DNA of 21,788 bases from CAYJRR01 sp964372275 [NCBI: uncultured bacterium] (GCA_964372275.1 CAYJRR010000078.1:1-21788), one strand, 5' to 3'; positions 9,126 through 16,484 are shown, counted from the first letter of the stretch. Numbers and translations are program-made. Notes: a model not told the origin generated them from the sequence alone.

Positions 9126-10874
9126 TCACTTCGGGGGCGTCTGGATCGAAACGGCCTTCTCCATACAGAACTCACCCGCGTCGCCGTAGTCGGCGCAGGC
9201 CTGGTACCAGAACGTCCCGTCGCAGTCGCGGGAGTTGCCGCCGAGCTTGACCTGGGTCTCCTGTTGCCACCGCCGGGTCGACTTCCAACGGGTCTTGCCG
9301 TCGGACTCCGTCGGGTCGGAGGGCTGGACGTAGTTGATCTTCACGTCGCGCGCCTTCGTGACCGATGCCGGATCCCAGCGGACAACCACGGAGCACTGCC
9401 CGTACTCGTTCTGAGCCGCGGCCTGGACGTTCCGCGGAGGGCCGAACTCCGAGGTCCGAACCGCTGGCTCCGGGCAGTTCGATCCGACGAAGATCTCCTT
9501 GAGCTGTTTGATCTTCGCCGTGTAGTCGGGGGCGTTCGGATTCTTGTTCAAGGCCTCCACACCACGCGTCCAGAGGCTGCAGTAGTAGTTCTCGGTCTTG
9601 TCGAAGTAGGCGAAGATCTCGGCGACCTTGGAGGCGGGAACCGCTCCGACGTCCGGGCTCCCGAGATCGTTCCTCGCGTGGGCGAGCTCCTGCGCGTAGC
9701 TCCAGCCCCACTTGCTGTTGGCCGCGCTGCTCCGGTCGCGTCGGTCCTTCTGGCGTAGCGTGATCGCTTCGTGATTGCTGCCGAACTTTTGTCCGCCTTT
9801 TACCTTGCTCCCGCCGCCCGTCAGAAGCAGAACGCTCGGCGCCAGCTTGGAGGAGTAGAGCTCGTTGCCGTCGACGTCGACCAGCTTCGCGAATCGGCTC
9901 TTCGCCCACTCGTCCTGAACGACGTGGTGCGCCTGGAAGAAGCTGTTGGTGTTGTAGGAGTCACGCTCCCCGTACGGGATCGGCCACTGGTATTCCCGTA
10001 CGGGGCCGCGGCCGTTCATGCAGTGGATCCAGGTCGATTCGCGAGTGAGCGCGACGAACTCCTTCGCCCCCACGTCGCGGACGAACAGGTTCGCCCGTTC
10101 GCCGCCCGTCGTCGAATAAGGATCGAGGCGATTGTTCACGAACCAGTGGTTCGTTCCCGTCAGCGTCTTCTTCCACTTCTTGTTTCCGTCGATCGCCTCG
10201 ATCTCCGATTCGTCGAAGTCGAAGGCGACCCCTTCCGCGCACTCCCGGCAGGACGGACATTCGGCCACGAGGTCGATCCGCGGATAGCGTGCGACGACCT
10301 CCTCCGGGCCCTTCGGAGGCTTCCGTTCGGCCGCGGTGGAGGCCGAGGCCGCCGCTTCGGCCGCCGCCGCCGCGGCCGAAGCGGGCGCGGCGGCGGTCGC
10401 CGCCGTGCTCCCCGCGGGCTTTTGCTGGAGGTTCGCCAGTTCCGCCCTCGCGCGCGCCGTTGCCTGCACCGCCTGCTGGTGCGCACGTCCCGCGGTCCCC
10501 AATGCCTGCTTCTTCGACTTGAGCTTTTCTCCGGCGCGCTTCAGCTCGTCCTCGTGCGCCAGGAGTGTCACCCGGATCTTCGCCTGCGCCAGCGCGTTCG
10601 CCTTCTTCAGGCTCGCCTTCTCCGTCTCGATCTTCCGCTTCAGCGCGTCGTGCTCCTTCTGTCTGGCCACGACCTCCGTCTGCAGTTCGGCCACGGACTT
10701 CGCCTTGGCCTTCTCGTCGGACTCCGCCTCCTTCACCCTTCTCTCCGCGGCCTGGACCGCGCCTTGATTCTGCGCCATCGCGCCGGAAACGCCTCCCAGC
10801 GCTCCGGCCAGCGCGACGAGGAAGTGGAATCGAGTCACGCCCGCCTTCGTCCGACGCGCGGTTCGACGCAACAT
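9126..10874 (-). CDS. Secreted coiled-coil protein with HH...NH core and FN3-like C-terminus
   Basis: This 582-residue protein matches no family I can name with certainty. Residues 1-34 are a signal peptide ending AMA. Residues about 36-152 are a charged heptad-like coiled coil, followed by a poly-Ala/Ser linker (153-183). The core (about 190-470) has CPSCREC (206-212), FFQAHHVVQDEW (H316, H317) and GSNHEAITLRQKD (N367, H368), followed by WSYAQELAHARNDL. This spacing recalls HNH/endonuclease VII-type (AHH/GHH) nucleases, an inference only. Residues about 479-580 read like a fibronectin-III domain (VVVRWDPAS, INYV, FWYQACADYGDAGEF) with extra cysteines. ATG 10874 is chosen for the signal peptide; an in-frame TTG at 10904, preceded by GGAGGGTGGA, is an alternative. 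Confidence 0.72.
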   Translation of the reverse strand: MLRRTARRTKAGVTRFHFLVALAGALGGVSGAMAQNQGAVQAAERRVKEAESDEKAKAKSVAELQTEVVARQKEHDALKRKIETEKASLKKANALAQAKIRVTLLAHEDELKRAGEKLKSKKQALGTAGRAHQQAVQATARARAELANLQQKPAGSTAATAAAPASAAAAAAEAAASASTAAERKPPKGPEEVVARYPRIDLVAECPSCRECAEGVAFDFDESEIEAIDGNKKWKKTLTGTNHWFVNNRLDPYSTTGGERANLFVRDVGAKEFVALTRESTWIHCMNGRGPVREYQWPIPYGERDSYNTNSFFQAHHVVQDEWAKSRFAKLVDVDGNELYSSKLAPSVLLLTGGGSKVKGGQKFGSNHEAITLRQKDRRDRSSAANSKWGWSYAQELAHARNDLGSPDVGAVPASKVAEIFAYFDKTENYYCSLWTRGVEALNKNPNAPDYTAKIKQLKEIFVGSNCPEPAVRTSEFGPPRNVQAAAQNEYGQCSVVVRWDPASVTKARDVKINYVQPSDPTESDGKTRWKSTRRWQQETQVKLGGNSRDCDGTFWYQACADYGDAGEFCMEKAVSIQTPPK

Positions 10875-11316
10875 CGACCGAAGGACTTCTGATCTCTCGT
10901 TCAATCCACCCTCCCGGTGCCGCCTTGGCGTTGATCGGTGGGAGAGTGTACGCGAGCGGCGAATCGAGTCTCGACACTCAATCGTCGTTACGCAGAGATT
11001 GCGCGGCGACCGTTCGCAGCGACTCCCGCTCGACTGCCGAGGGTGGCTACCTGGAGATGTCGTCAACGCATCCCGCCCGAAGGGAGCTGCCGGAGCGTCT
11101 GAATGTTCCACCGACCGTCCGTTCTGCTTTCGTGAAGACGTCGCAACGCGTCGATGTCGCCGCCGCCGCAGCCGGAGCAGCCGCCGACCCCGCCCGACGC
11201 GGCGGCCGCTCGAGCAGTCGCCGGTTTTCTCTTCAATTCCAGGCGGATCACACGTCGAATAGCGGGCGGAACGCGCCCGTCGAACGGTTCGTCCTGCCGG
11301 GCACGGGGAGGCGCGC
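10875..11316. other. Divergent intergenic region, 442 bp, no confident gene
   Basis: The region separates the minus-strand secreted protein from the plus-strand lipoprotein, so it should hold both promoters. On the minus strand TACACT (10950-10945) is a possible -10 without a clear -35. A Cys/Gly-rich minus-strand frame at 11063-11251 is listed separately as doubtful. The plus-strand frames here translate to Arg-rich, low-complexity protein and look spurious. Confidence 0.5.
11063..11251 (-). CDS. Possible small Gly/Cys-rich protein (doubtful)
   Basis: This is a 62-residue frame from GTG 11251. It has a basic N-terminus, then GGVGGCSGCGGGD and a polar helical-looking tail. About 25 consecutive codons in the middle end in G or C, as in real genes of this window, but the two ends do not. 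No Shine-Dalgarno sequence stands out. It lies 188 bp upstream of the secreted coiled-coil gene on the same strand, so a small co-expressed product is possible. No family is recognised, and chance is a real alternative. Confidence 0.22.
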   Translation of the reverse strand: MIRLELKRKPATARAAAASGGVGGCSGCGGGDIDALRRLHESRTDGRWNIQTLRQLPSGGMR

Positions 11317-11748
11317 ATGCACACGACGTCGACGTCGAGCAGGAGTTCGGAGAGATCGCGGCGAAGTCCCGTCGGCAGACCGGTCGCGCTCCGGGTCGGC
11401 GCGGTACTGTCGGTCGTCGCGATGCTGCTTTTCTCGGCGTGCGTTCCGGTGCACCACCACGGTCACGGGCATCACCAGGGCCCGCCCCCGGACGGACTCG
11501 AGACGTGCATGTTGGCCACCTGTTTCGGAGCGACGTTGCTCGGGGCGAGCCCGCGGGAGGCGGCGGTCGCGGCGGCGGCGGCGGGACTGATCTACCTCGA
11601 GACGCACGACGACCACTGGCACGACCCGTACTGCGGTTGCCCGAGCCGCTGGTACGACGGCTACCGCGTCTATTGGTACTCCGGTCGCTGGGAGTTCCAC
11701 GACGGCCAGCACTGGTGCGAGGTGCGCCCCCGTGGTCCCGGCTGGTAG
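11317..11748 (+). CDS. His-rich lipoprotein
   Basis: This 143-residue protein has a basic N-terminus, a hydrophobic segment (about 27-40) and a lipobox LFSAC with the acylated cysteine at C42. The mature protein would begin CVPVHHHGHGHHQG, a histidine cluster right at the membrane that could bind Zn, Ni or Cu. A second His/Trp/Tyr-rich part (THDDHWHDPYCGCP, then WYDGYRVYWYSGRWEFHDG) resembles the YXWXXGxW repeats of small envelope proteins. ATG 11317 has an excellent ribosome-binding site, GGGGAGG, 5 nt upstream. It stands alone between a divergent gene and tRNA-Val. Function is unknown; metal buffering or an envelope-structural role are guesses. Confidence 0.75.
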   Translation: MHTTSTSSRSSERSRRSPVGRPVALRVGAVLSVVAMLLFSACVPVHHHGHGHHQGPPPDGLETCMLATCFGATLLGASPREAAVAAAAAGLIYLETHDDHWHDPYCGCPSRWYDGYRVYWYSGRWEFHDGQHWCEVRPRGPGW

Positions 11749-11796
11749 ACGGCGACGGAGCCGATCGACGCTCCGAGCCGGGGACCGTCGCGTCCC

Positions 11797-11825
11797 TTGA
11801 CGGCCCCGCGGTCGGGTGGTACCCA
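11797..11825 (+). promoter_or_regulatory. Probable tRNA-Val promoter
   Basis: TTGACG (11797-11802) is a near-consensus -35 box. A 17-bp spacer and a weak -10 (TACCCA, 11820-11825) follow. The predicted start would lie a few bases before the mature tRNA 5' end at 11840. Confidence 0.45.
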
Positions 11826-11839
11826 ATCGCGGCCCTTTC

Positions 11840-11915
11840 GGTCGCTTAGCTCAGTCGGTAGAGCATCGCCCTCACATGGCGGGGGTCGTAGGTTCGAGTC
11901 CTACAGCGACCACCA
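11840..11915 (+). tRNA. tRNA-Val (anticodon CAC)
   Basis: The 76-nt cloverleaf is complete. The acceptor stem GGTCGCT/AGCGACC pairs perfectly over 7 bp. The D arm starts at GCTC, and the anticodon stem TCGCC/GGCGG encloses the loop CTCACAT with anticodon CAC. The T arm contains GGTTCGAGTCC. The 3' CCA (11913-11915) is encoded. It reads the GUG codon, common in this high-GC genome. Confidence 0.95.
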
Positions 11916-11920
11916 CGAAA

Positions 11921-11940
11921 CCCCGCGGTCGACCGCGGGG
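11921..11940 (+). terminator. Hairpin after tRNA-Val
   Basis: A perfect palindrome has an 8-bp stem CCCCGCGG/CCGCGGGG and a TCGA loop. It begins 5 nt after the encoded CCA and is followed by GACTCTTTGC, with only a short T-run. Position and stem strength suggest a Rho-independent terminator for the tRNA. Confidence 0.6.
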
Positions 11941-12000
11941 GACTCTTTGCTCCGGGAGTGCTCGAGCGATGTCCGCGCGCCGGCCCCGCCAAGGCGACCA

Positions 12001-12468
12001 ATGAACGCGGGCGCGGCCCCCGCCTTCGCCGCCGGCGCCGCCGGCTCGCTCCTGGTGGCGCTGGCCGTCGACGCCGGTCTGCGGGGCTTGAACGCCGGCG
12101 GATTGCCGCCGCTCCAATGGGCACCCGATGCGCTGCACCTTTCGTCCGTGGCGACGCCGGCCTACCTCGTCGGCGCCGCGCTCGCCCTGCGGCAAGCCGC
12201 CACGGCCGGGACCGGGACGTCCCCCCCGGCGGCGGGCGAAGGGGGCTCCGGCGAGAGAGGTCCGCGCCGACCGGGACCGGTTCCGCGCGCCTTCTGGACC
12301 CTCACCTGCGGCGTCGGCCTGCGCGCGATCTTCGGCCTGATCGAGGGGCGAGCACCGTTCTACGCCGCCGCCTCGCTCGCCGGCACCTTCCTGGAGCTCG
12401 CCGCCATCGCGATGCTCGTCGTGCCGCCGTCGCCGCCGAAGGCGCCCGCCGGTTCCTCCGCCGCGTGA
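12001..12468 (+). CDS. Small multi-pass membrane protein, unknown function
   Basis: This is a 155-residue protein with about four hydrophobic segments: AAPAFAAGAAGSLLVALAV at the N-terminus, VATPAYLVGAALAL around 45-60, FWTLTCGVGLRAIFGLI around 100-115 and AAASLAGTFLELAAIAMLVV near the C-terminus. A Gly/Pro/Arg-rich cytoplasmic or periplasmic loop separates the second and third. ATG 12001 is preceded by a weak AAGGCG. The frame extends upstream through the tRNA-Val gene, which is excluded. No family is recognised. Its stop codon is immediately followed by the CCA end of the convergent tRNA-Arg gene. Confidence 0.6.
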   Translation: MNAGAAPAFAAGAAGSLLVALAVDAGLRGLNAGGLPPLQWAPDALHLSSVATPAYLVGAALALRQAATAGTGTSPPAAGEGGSGERGPRRPGPVPRAFWTLTCGVGLRAIFGLIEGRAPFYAAASLAGTFLELAAIAMLVVPPSPPKAPAGSSAA

Positions 12469-12543
12469 TGGTGGGCTCGGCAGGAATTGAACCTGCTACT
12501 CAACCTTCGGAGGGTTGCGTGATGTCCGGTTCACTACGAGCCC
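12469..12543 (-). tRNA. tRNA-Arg (anticodon CCG)
   Basis: Read on the minus strand, the acceptor stem GGGCTCG/CGAGCCC is a perfect 7 bp. The D stem is GTGA/TCAC, the anticodon stem CAACC/GGTTG encloses CTCCGAA (anticodon CCG), and the T stem GCAGG/CCTGC encloses TTCAATT. The 3' ACCA is encoded (12472-12469). It reads the CGG codon. Confidence 0.93.
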
Positions 12544-12558
12544 GTTGAAGCCGTTGGA

Positions 12559-12588
12559 CCTGTAGCACCTCGGGCGCGGGACGGTCAA
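12559..12588 (-). promoter_or_regulatory. Probable tRNA-Arg promoter
   Basis: On the minus strand TTGACC (12588-12583) is separated by 18 bp from TACAGG (12564-12559). This places transcription start just upstream of the tRNA 5' end at 12543. The -35 box resembles that of the tRNA-Val gene. Confidence 0.45.
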
Positions 12589-12645
12589 CGGCCGCCGCGG
12601 CCGGCGCCGCCGCGGTCCGGGCAGCCCCGGTCCGGCGCCACGGGC

Positions 12646-12651
12646 TAGAAT
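12646..12651 (+). promoter_or_regulatory. -10 box (TAGAAT) overlapping the upstream ATG of the M50 gene
   Basis: TAGAAT matches TATAAT at five of six positions and overlaps ATG 12650. If it is the -10 box, transcription would begin near 12659-12662 and the GTG at 12662 becomes the start codon of a leaderless mRNA. No -35 consensus is visible. Confidence 0.4.
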
Positions 12652-12661
12652 GGGACCTGCC

Positions 12662-13825
12662 GTGGCGTCACTCTCCTTTCCCGCCGGACGCGTGATCGGG
12701 ATCCCGATCCGGGTGCACGCCAGCTGGTTCGTGGTGCTGGTCGTCGTGACCCTTTCCGTCTCCGGGCAGCTGGTTCCGGGGAAGACCGACCCGTTCGCGT
12801 TGTTCGTCGGTCTGACCGGGGCGCTGCTCCTGTTCGGCTCGGTCCTGCTGCACGAGCTCGGACACTGCGTCGTCGCCCGGTACTTCGGGATCCACGTGCG
12901 GCAGATCCAGCTCTTCCTCTTCGGCGGCGTGGCCGAGATCGTCGGCGAACCGACGCGCACGCGCGACGAACTGCTGATCGCCGCGGCCGGTCCGTTCGTC
13001 TCCTTCGCGCTCGCCTTCCTCTTCCTGTTCCCGGCGGTGCTGCCGTTGCCGCCGATGCCCCGGCTGCTCTCGCAGTTCGTCTTCTCCAGCAATCTGCTGC
13101 TCGGGATGTTCAATCTCGTGCCGGCCTTCCCGATGGACGGCGGCCGGATCCTGCGGGCGGTGCTGTGGGCGCTGTTCAACGACCACCGCCGCGCGACGGC
13201 GTGGGCGGCCGGGCTCGGGCTTGCATTCGCCGGCGGATTGGTTCTGGTCGGCGTGACCGTCTTCGTCACCGCGCAATCGGCCGAGGCCGGGGACCTGCTC
13301 GGACCCCGGTTCGGCGGCGTCTGGATCGCGTTGATGGGGTTGTTCCTCGCCCGGTCGGCGACGCAGGCCAACACGCAAGCGCGGATCGGCGCGCTCCTCC
13401 GGGAAGGACGGGTCGCCGAGCTCGCGACGCGCGTCGGTCCCGCCGTCCCCGCGGACCGGACGCTGTTGGAGCTGATGACCCAGATCGGCGGTCCCTCGGC
13501 CGCGGAGCTGCTCCTGGGGTTCGCGGTCGGCGACGAACGGGGCGTCGTCGGCTTCGTCGAGCCGGCGCGGCTCTATCAACTCCCGCGCGAGCGGTGGGGC
13601 CGCGTGCGGGTCGCCGAGGTGATGACGCCGATCGAGCTCGTTCCGTCGATCGAGGCCGATCGCCCGCTGGACGAGCTGGTGCGGCGGATCTCCGAGACCG
13701 GATGCCCGGGGTTGGTGGTGCGCCGCGGCTCCGGGATCCACGGCTACGTCAGTCGACTCGACCTGGCGCGATGGCTGGTGCGAGCCGATCCGAGACGTCC
13801 CCGACGGCCGGACGACGACCCGTAG
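12662..13825 (+). CDS. M50 (site-2-protease-like) intramembrane metalloprotease with CBS domains
   Basis: This is a 387-residue membrane protein. Zinc ligands are in HELGH (H64, E65, H68) within the second hydrophobic segment, and the third ligand is in NLVPAFPMDGGRI (D159). Six or so membrane segments fill the first about 235 residues. The C-terminal half carries a degenerate and then a clearer CBS domain (VRVAEVMTPIELVPSIEAD..., about 310-370), which in this family may sense adenine nucleotides. Such proteases cleave membrane-bound regulators such as anti-sigma factors; the substrate here is unknown. An upstream ATG at 12650 would add four residues, but it overlaps a TAGAAT box, so GTG 12662 is preferred. 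The next gene follows after 69 bp. Confidence 0.9.
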   Translation: MASLSFPAGRVIGIPIRVHASWFVVLVVVTLSVSGQLVPGKTDPFALFVGLTGALLLFGSVLLHELGHCVVARYFGIHVRQIQLFLFGGVAEIVGEPTRTRDELLIAAAGPFVSFALAFLFLFPAVLPLPPMPRLLSQFVFSSNLLLGMFNLVPAFPMDGGRILRAVLWALFNDHRRATAWAAGLGLAFAGGLVLVGVTVFVTAQSAEAGDLLGPRFGGVWIALMGLFLARSATQANTQARIGALLREGRVAELATRVGPAVPADRTLLELMTQIGGPSAAELLLGFAVGDERGVVGFVEPARLYQLPRERWGRVRVAEVMTPIELVPSIEADRPLDELVRRISETGCPGLVVRRGSGIHGYVSRLDLARWLVRADPRRPRRPDDDP

Positions 13826-13894
13826 TCGCGCTGGCGCGGATTTTTCGCCGCGTCTCGGGCGACCCCCACGCCCTGAACCGCCGTTCGATTAGGA

Positions 13895-15205
13895 ATGGAC
13901 AGCCGCCGGCGAGCGCATTACATCCTCGGGTTCCCGGTGGCCGACCTGTTCGAAAAGTGTTTCCTCTGGGAGGACGCGAACCACGCCCGCGAAGCGGGGC
14001 TCTATCCCTATTTCCAGGCGATCGAGGAGACGAGCGGCACCGAGGTGGTGGTCGGCGGACGGCGCCTGATCATGATCGGCTCCAACAACTACCTGGGGTT
14101 GACGACCGATCCCCGGGTGCGCGAGGCGGCGATCGATGCCGTGCGGCGCTACGGCTCGTCCTGCTCCGGGTCCCGATTCCTGAACGGAACGCTGCGGCTC
14201 CACGAGGAGCTGGAGGAGCGGCTCGCCGACTTCTTCGGCAAGGAGTCGGCGATCGTCTATTCGACCGGCTTCCAGACCAACCAGGGGGCGATCGCGCCGT
14301 TGCTCGGCCGCGACGACCTGGTCTTCGTCGACCGCGGCGACCATGCCTCGATCCTGGACGGCGTCGAGCTCTCGGCGGGGCAGCGGAAGCGGTTCCGGCA
14401 CAACGACATGGCCGATCTGGAGCGGCTCCTGGCGGCGGCGAACGCCTCCCAGCCGGGGGCCGGGAAGCTGATCGTTGTCGACGGCGTCTTCTCGATGGAA
14501 GGGGACCTCTCGCCCCTGCCGGAGGTGGTGCGGCTCGCGCGCGCGCACGGGGCGCGGGTGATGGTCGACGACGCGCACGGCGTCGGCGTCCTGGGGCGAA
14601 ACGGCCGAGGCACCGCCGAGCATCTTGGATGCGAGAAGGAGGTCGATCTGCTGATGACGACCTTTTCCAAGTCGTTCGCGAGTCTGGGGGGCGTGATCGC
14701 CGGACCGGCCAAGGTCCTCGACTGGATCAAGCACAAGAGCCGGGCACTGATCTTCTCGGCGGCGATGACCCCGGCGGCGGCCGGCGCCTGCCTGAAGAGC
14801 CTGGAGATCCTGCAGGCGGAGCCCGAGCGGCGCGAACGGCTCTGGGCGATCACCCGCCGCATGCAGTCGGAGTTCCGCCGGATGGGTTTCGATACCGGGC
14901 GCTCGGAGACGCCGATCGTGCCGCTGGTGATCGGCGACGACACGCGGACGTTCGTCTTCTGGCGCGCGCTGCTCGACGCGGGACTGTTCGCCAATCCGGT
15001 GATCGCCCCCGCGGTCGCCCCCGGCAATCAGCTGATCCGCACCTCCTACATGGCGACCCACACCGACGGTCAGCTCGACCGGGTGCTGGAGATCGTCGAG
15101 CGCGTCGGACGGGAGGTCGGGATCCTGGGTCGCCCTTCGACCGGATCGGCGACGGAACCCGAGCCTGCCGCCGAACCGTCCGGGTCGGCCGAGACGCCGG
15201 CGTAG
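13895..15205 (+). CDS. spt: Alpha-oxoamine synthase, likely serine palmitoyltransferase
   Basis: This is a 436-residue, PLP-dependent enzyme expected to condense L-serine with a fatty acyl thioester to 3-ketosphinganine in the cytoplasm. Catalytic features are visible: H150 in GDHAS (stacks on the PLP ring), D225 and H228 in VDDAHG, and the Schiff-base lysine K259 in TTFSKSFASLGG. The SKSxAS wording is typical of serine palmitoyltransferases, whereas BioF and KBL usually have a GKAxG version. No biotin or threonine-degradation genes are nearby. A Glu/Pro/Ala-rich tail (about 405-436) is extra. ATG 13895 has only a poorly spaced AGGA; GTG 13937 (residue 15) is a possible alternative. The following acyltransferase gene starts 14 bp after the stop, so the two are probably cotranscribed. 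Confidence 0.8.
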   Translation: MDSRRRAHYILGFPVADLFEKCFLWEDANHAREAGLYPYFQAIEETSGTEVVVGGRRLIMIGSNNYLGLTTDPRVREAAIDAVRRYGSSCSGSRFLNGTLRLHEELEERLADFFGKESAIVYSTGFQTNQGAIAPLLGRDDLVFVDRGDHASILDGVELSAGQRKRFRHNDMADLERLLAAANASQPGAGKLIVVDGVFSMEGDLSPLPEVVRLARAHGARVMVDDAHGVGVLGRNGRGTAEHLGCEKEVDLLMTTFSKSFASLGGVIAGPAKVLDWIKHKSRALIFSAAMTPAAAGACLKSLEILQAEPERRERLWAITRRMQSEFRRMGFDTGRSETPIVPLVIGDDTRTFVFWRALLDAGLFANPVIAPAVAPGNQLIRTSYMATHTDGQLDRVLEIVERVGREVGILGRPSTGSATEPEPAAEPSGSAETPA

Positions 15206-15219
15206 GAAGGCCGTTCGCG

Positions 15220-16362
15220 ATGAGCGCCGCCATCCAGCCGATGTCCGAAGTCGTGGTCCGACGCGTGGAGACGCGATCCGAGCGGGAGGCGTTCATCGCC
15301 TTCCAGTGGGAGGTCTACCGGGGCGATCCACATTGGGTGGCGCCGCTCCGGATGGAACGGCGCGATTTCCTCAATTCGTCGAAGAATCCGTTCTTCCGGC
15401 ACGCCGAGGTCGAGCTGTACCTGGCGTGGCGGGGAGGGCGGATCGTGGGGCGGATCGCCGCCGTCGACGATCGCAACTTCAACGCCTTCCAGGGGACCCG
15501 CACCGCGTACTGGGGGCTGTTCGAAGCGCTGGACGATCCCGAAGCGGCCGTCGCGCTGTTCGACGCCGTCCGCGGATGGGCGCGCGCGCGCGGGCTGACC
15601 GAGCTCCTCGGACCGATGAACCTCTCCACCAACTACGACTGTGGCCTGCTCGTCGACGGTTTCGACGCCGCCCCCTACGTCCTGATGACCTACAACCCCC
15701 GCTACTACGTCGGGCTCGTCGAAGGGGCGTGCGGCCAGAAGAAGGCAAAGGACCTGCTCGCCTGGACGCTCGACGTGCGGCAGCCGATCCCGGAGCGCGT
15801 CGCACGGCTGGCGGAGAAGTTTCGCACGCGCGAAGAACTGGTCGTCCGGCCGATCGACGTGCGGAATCTCGACGCCGAGGTGGAGCGTCTCCAGTCGATC
15901 TACAACGACGCCTGGGAGAAGAACTGGGGCTTCGTGCCGATGACCGACGCCGAGTTCCGGCACATGGCGAAGGAGATGAAGTCGATCGTGGTGCCCGAGC
16001 TGGCGCTGATCGCTGAGGTGGACCGCGAGCCGGTCGCCTTCGCCCTGACCCTTCCCGACGTCAACCGCGCGCTCGCCAAGATCGACGGGAGGCTGTTCCC
16101 CACCGGGATCTTCAAGCTGCTGTGGCACCTCCGGCGGATCAAGGCGTGCCGATTGACCGGACTGGGGATCCGCAAGGGATACCGCAAGCGCGGGATCGAC
16201 GCGGTGCTGTACCACGACACGCAGCGGAACGCGCAGCGTCTGGGGTACGTCGACGGCGAGGTATCCTGGACGCTGGAGGACAATGATTTGATCAATCGGG
16301 CGATCGAGATGATGGGAGCCAAACGGTACAAGACCTATCGCTTGTACGAGGGGCCGGTCTGA
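15220..16362 (+). CDS. GNAT-fold acyltransferase, candidate bacterial ceramide synthase
   Basis: This 380-residue protein has a GNAT-type acyl-CoA N-acyltransferase fold. The N-terminal half contains WEVYRGDPHWVAPL (30-43), NPFFRHAEVELYLAWRGGRI (56-75) and GPMNLSTNYDCGLLVDGFD (131-149). The C-terminal half has the CoA pyrophosphate-binding loop GLGIRKGYRKRGID (314-327) and GEVSWTLEDN (346-355). This large GNAT type occurs beside sphingolipid genes, and bacterial ceramide synthases are known to be GNAT-superfamily members. N-acylation of the product of the preceding gene is therefore the best guess. ATG 15220 is preceded by GGAAGG about 9 nt upstream. Another amine substrate remains possible, since this GNAT type is widespread outside such loci. 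Confidence 0.68.
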   Translation: MSAAIQPMSEVVVRRVETRSEREAFIAFQWEVYRGDPHWVAPLRMERRDFLNSSKNPFFRHAEVELYLAWRGGRIVGRIAAVDDRNFNAFQGTRTAYWGLFEALDDPEAAVALFDAVRGWARARGLTELLGPMNLSTNYDCGLLVDGFDAAPYVLMTYNPRYYVGLVEGACGQKKAKDLLAWTLDVRQPIPERVARLAEKFRTREELVVRPIDVRNLDAEVERLQSIYNDAWEKNWGFVPMTDAEFRHMAKEMKSIVVPELALIAEVDREPVAFALTLPDVNRALAKIDGRLFPTGIFKLLWHLRRIKACRLTGLGIRKGYRKRGIDAVLYHDTQRNAQRLGYVDGEVSWTLEDNDLINRAIEMMGAKRYKTYRLYEGPV

Positions 16363-16370
16363 GGCGAACA

Positions 16371-16474
16371 GAAAATGGAAAATGGAAAATGGACAACCGG
16401 CAAATGGAAAACGGACGGGAGTAGGCGTACTCGTTGGCCGGTTTTGAATTTTCGAGTTTCCATTTTCCATTTTC
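16371..16474. repeat. Nested inverted repeat built on AAAATGG units
   Basis: The outer arms are a perfect 18-bp inverted repeat (16371-16388 and 16457-16474) made of tandem GAAAATG-type units. A middle 7-bp stem pairs AACCGGC (16395-16401) with GCCGGTT (16437-16443). The apex pairs GAGTA (16419-16423) with TACTC (16428-16432) around a GGCG loop. The element is AT-rich against a 70% GC background and fills nearly the whole gap, ending 10 nt before the pfkA start codon. Confidence 0.8.
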
Positions 16475-16484
16475 GGGTCGCGGA

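Noticed and set aside
10875-11262. Plus-strand small frame at 10999-11262
   Set aside because: Arg/Ser-rich translation without gene-like third-position GC, ribosome-binding site or recognisable motif.
7189-11839. Genomic island integrated at tRNA-Val
   Set aside because: No integrase, transposase or direct repeat of the tRNA 3' end was seen. Loose packing and mildly lower GC alone are not enough.
13165-15219. Long plus-strand frame upstream of the GNAT gene
   Set aside because: It overlaps the M50 and SPT genes out of frame and is Arg-rich; the GNAT gene starts at ATG 15220 with its own ribosome-binding site.
16371-16474. Intrinsic terminator of the GNAT gene
   Set aside because: The outer stem is AT-rich, the loop is long and there is no U-tract on the plus strand, so it does not look like a normal terminator.
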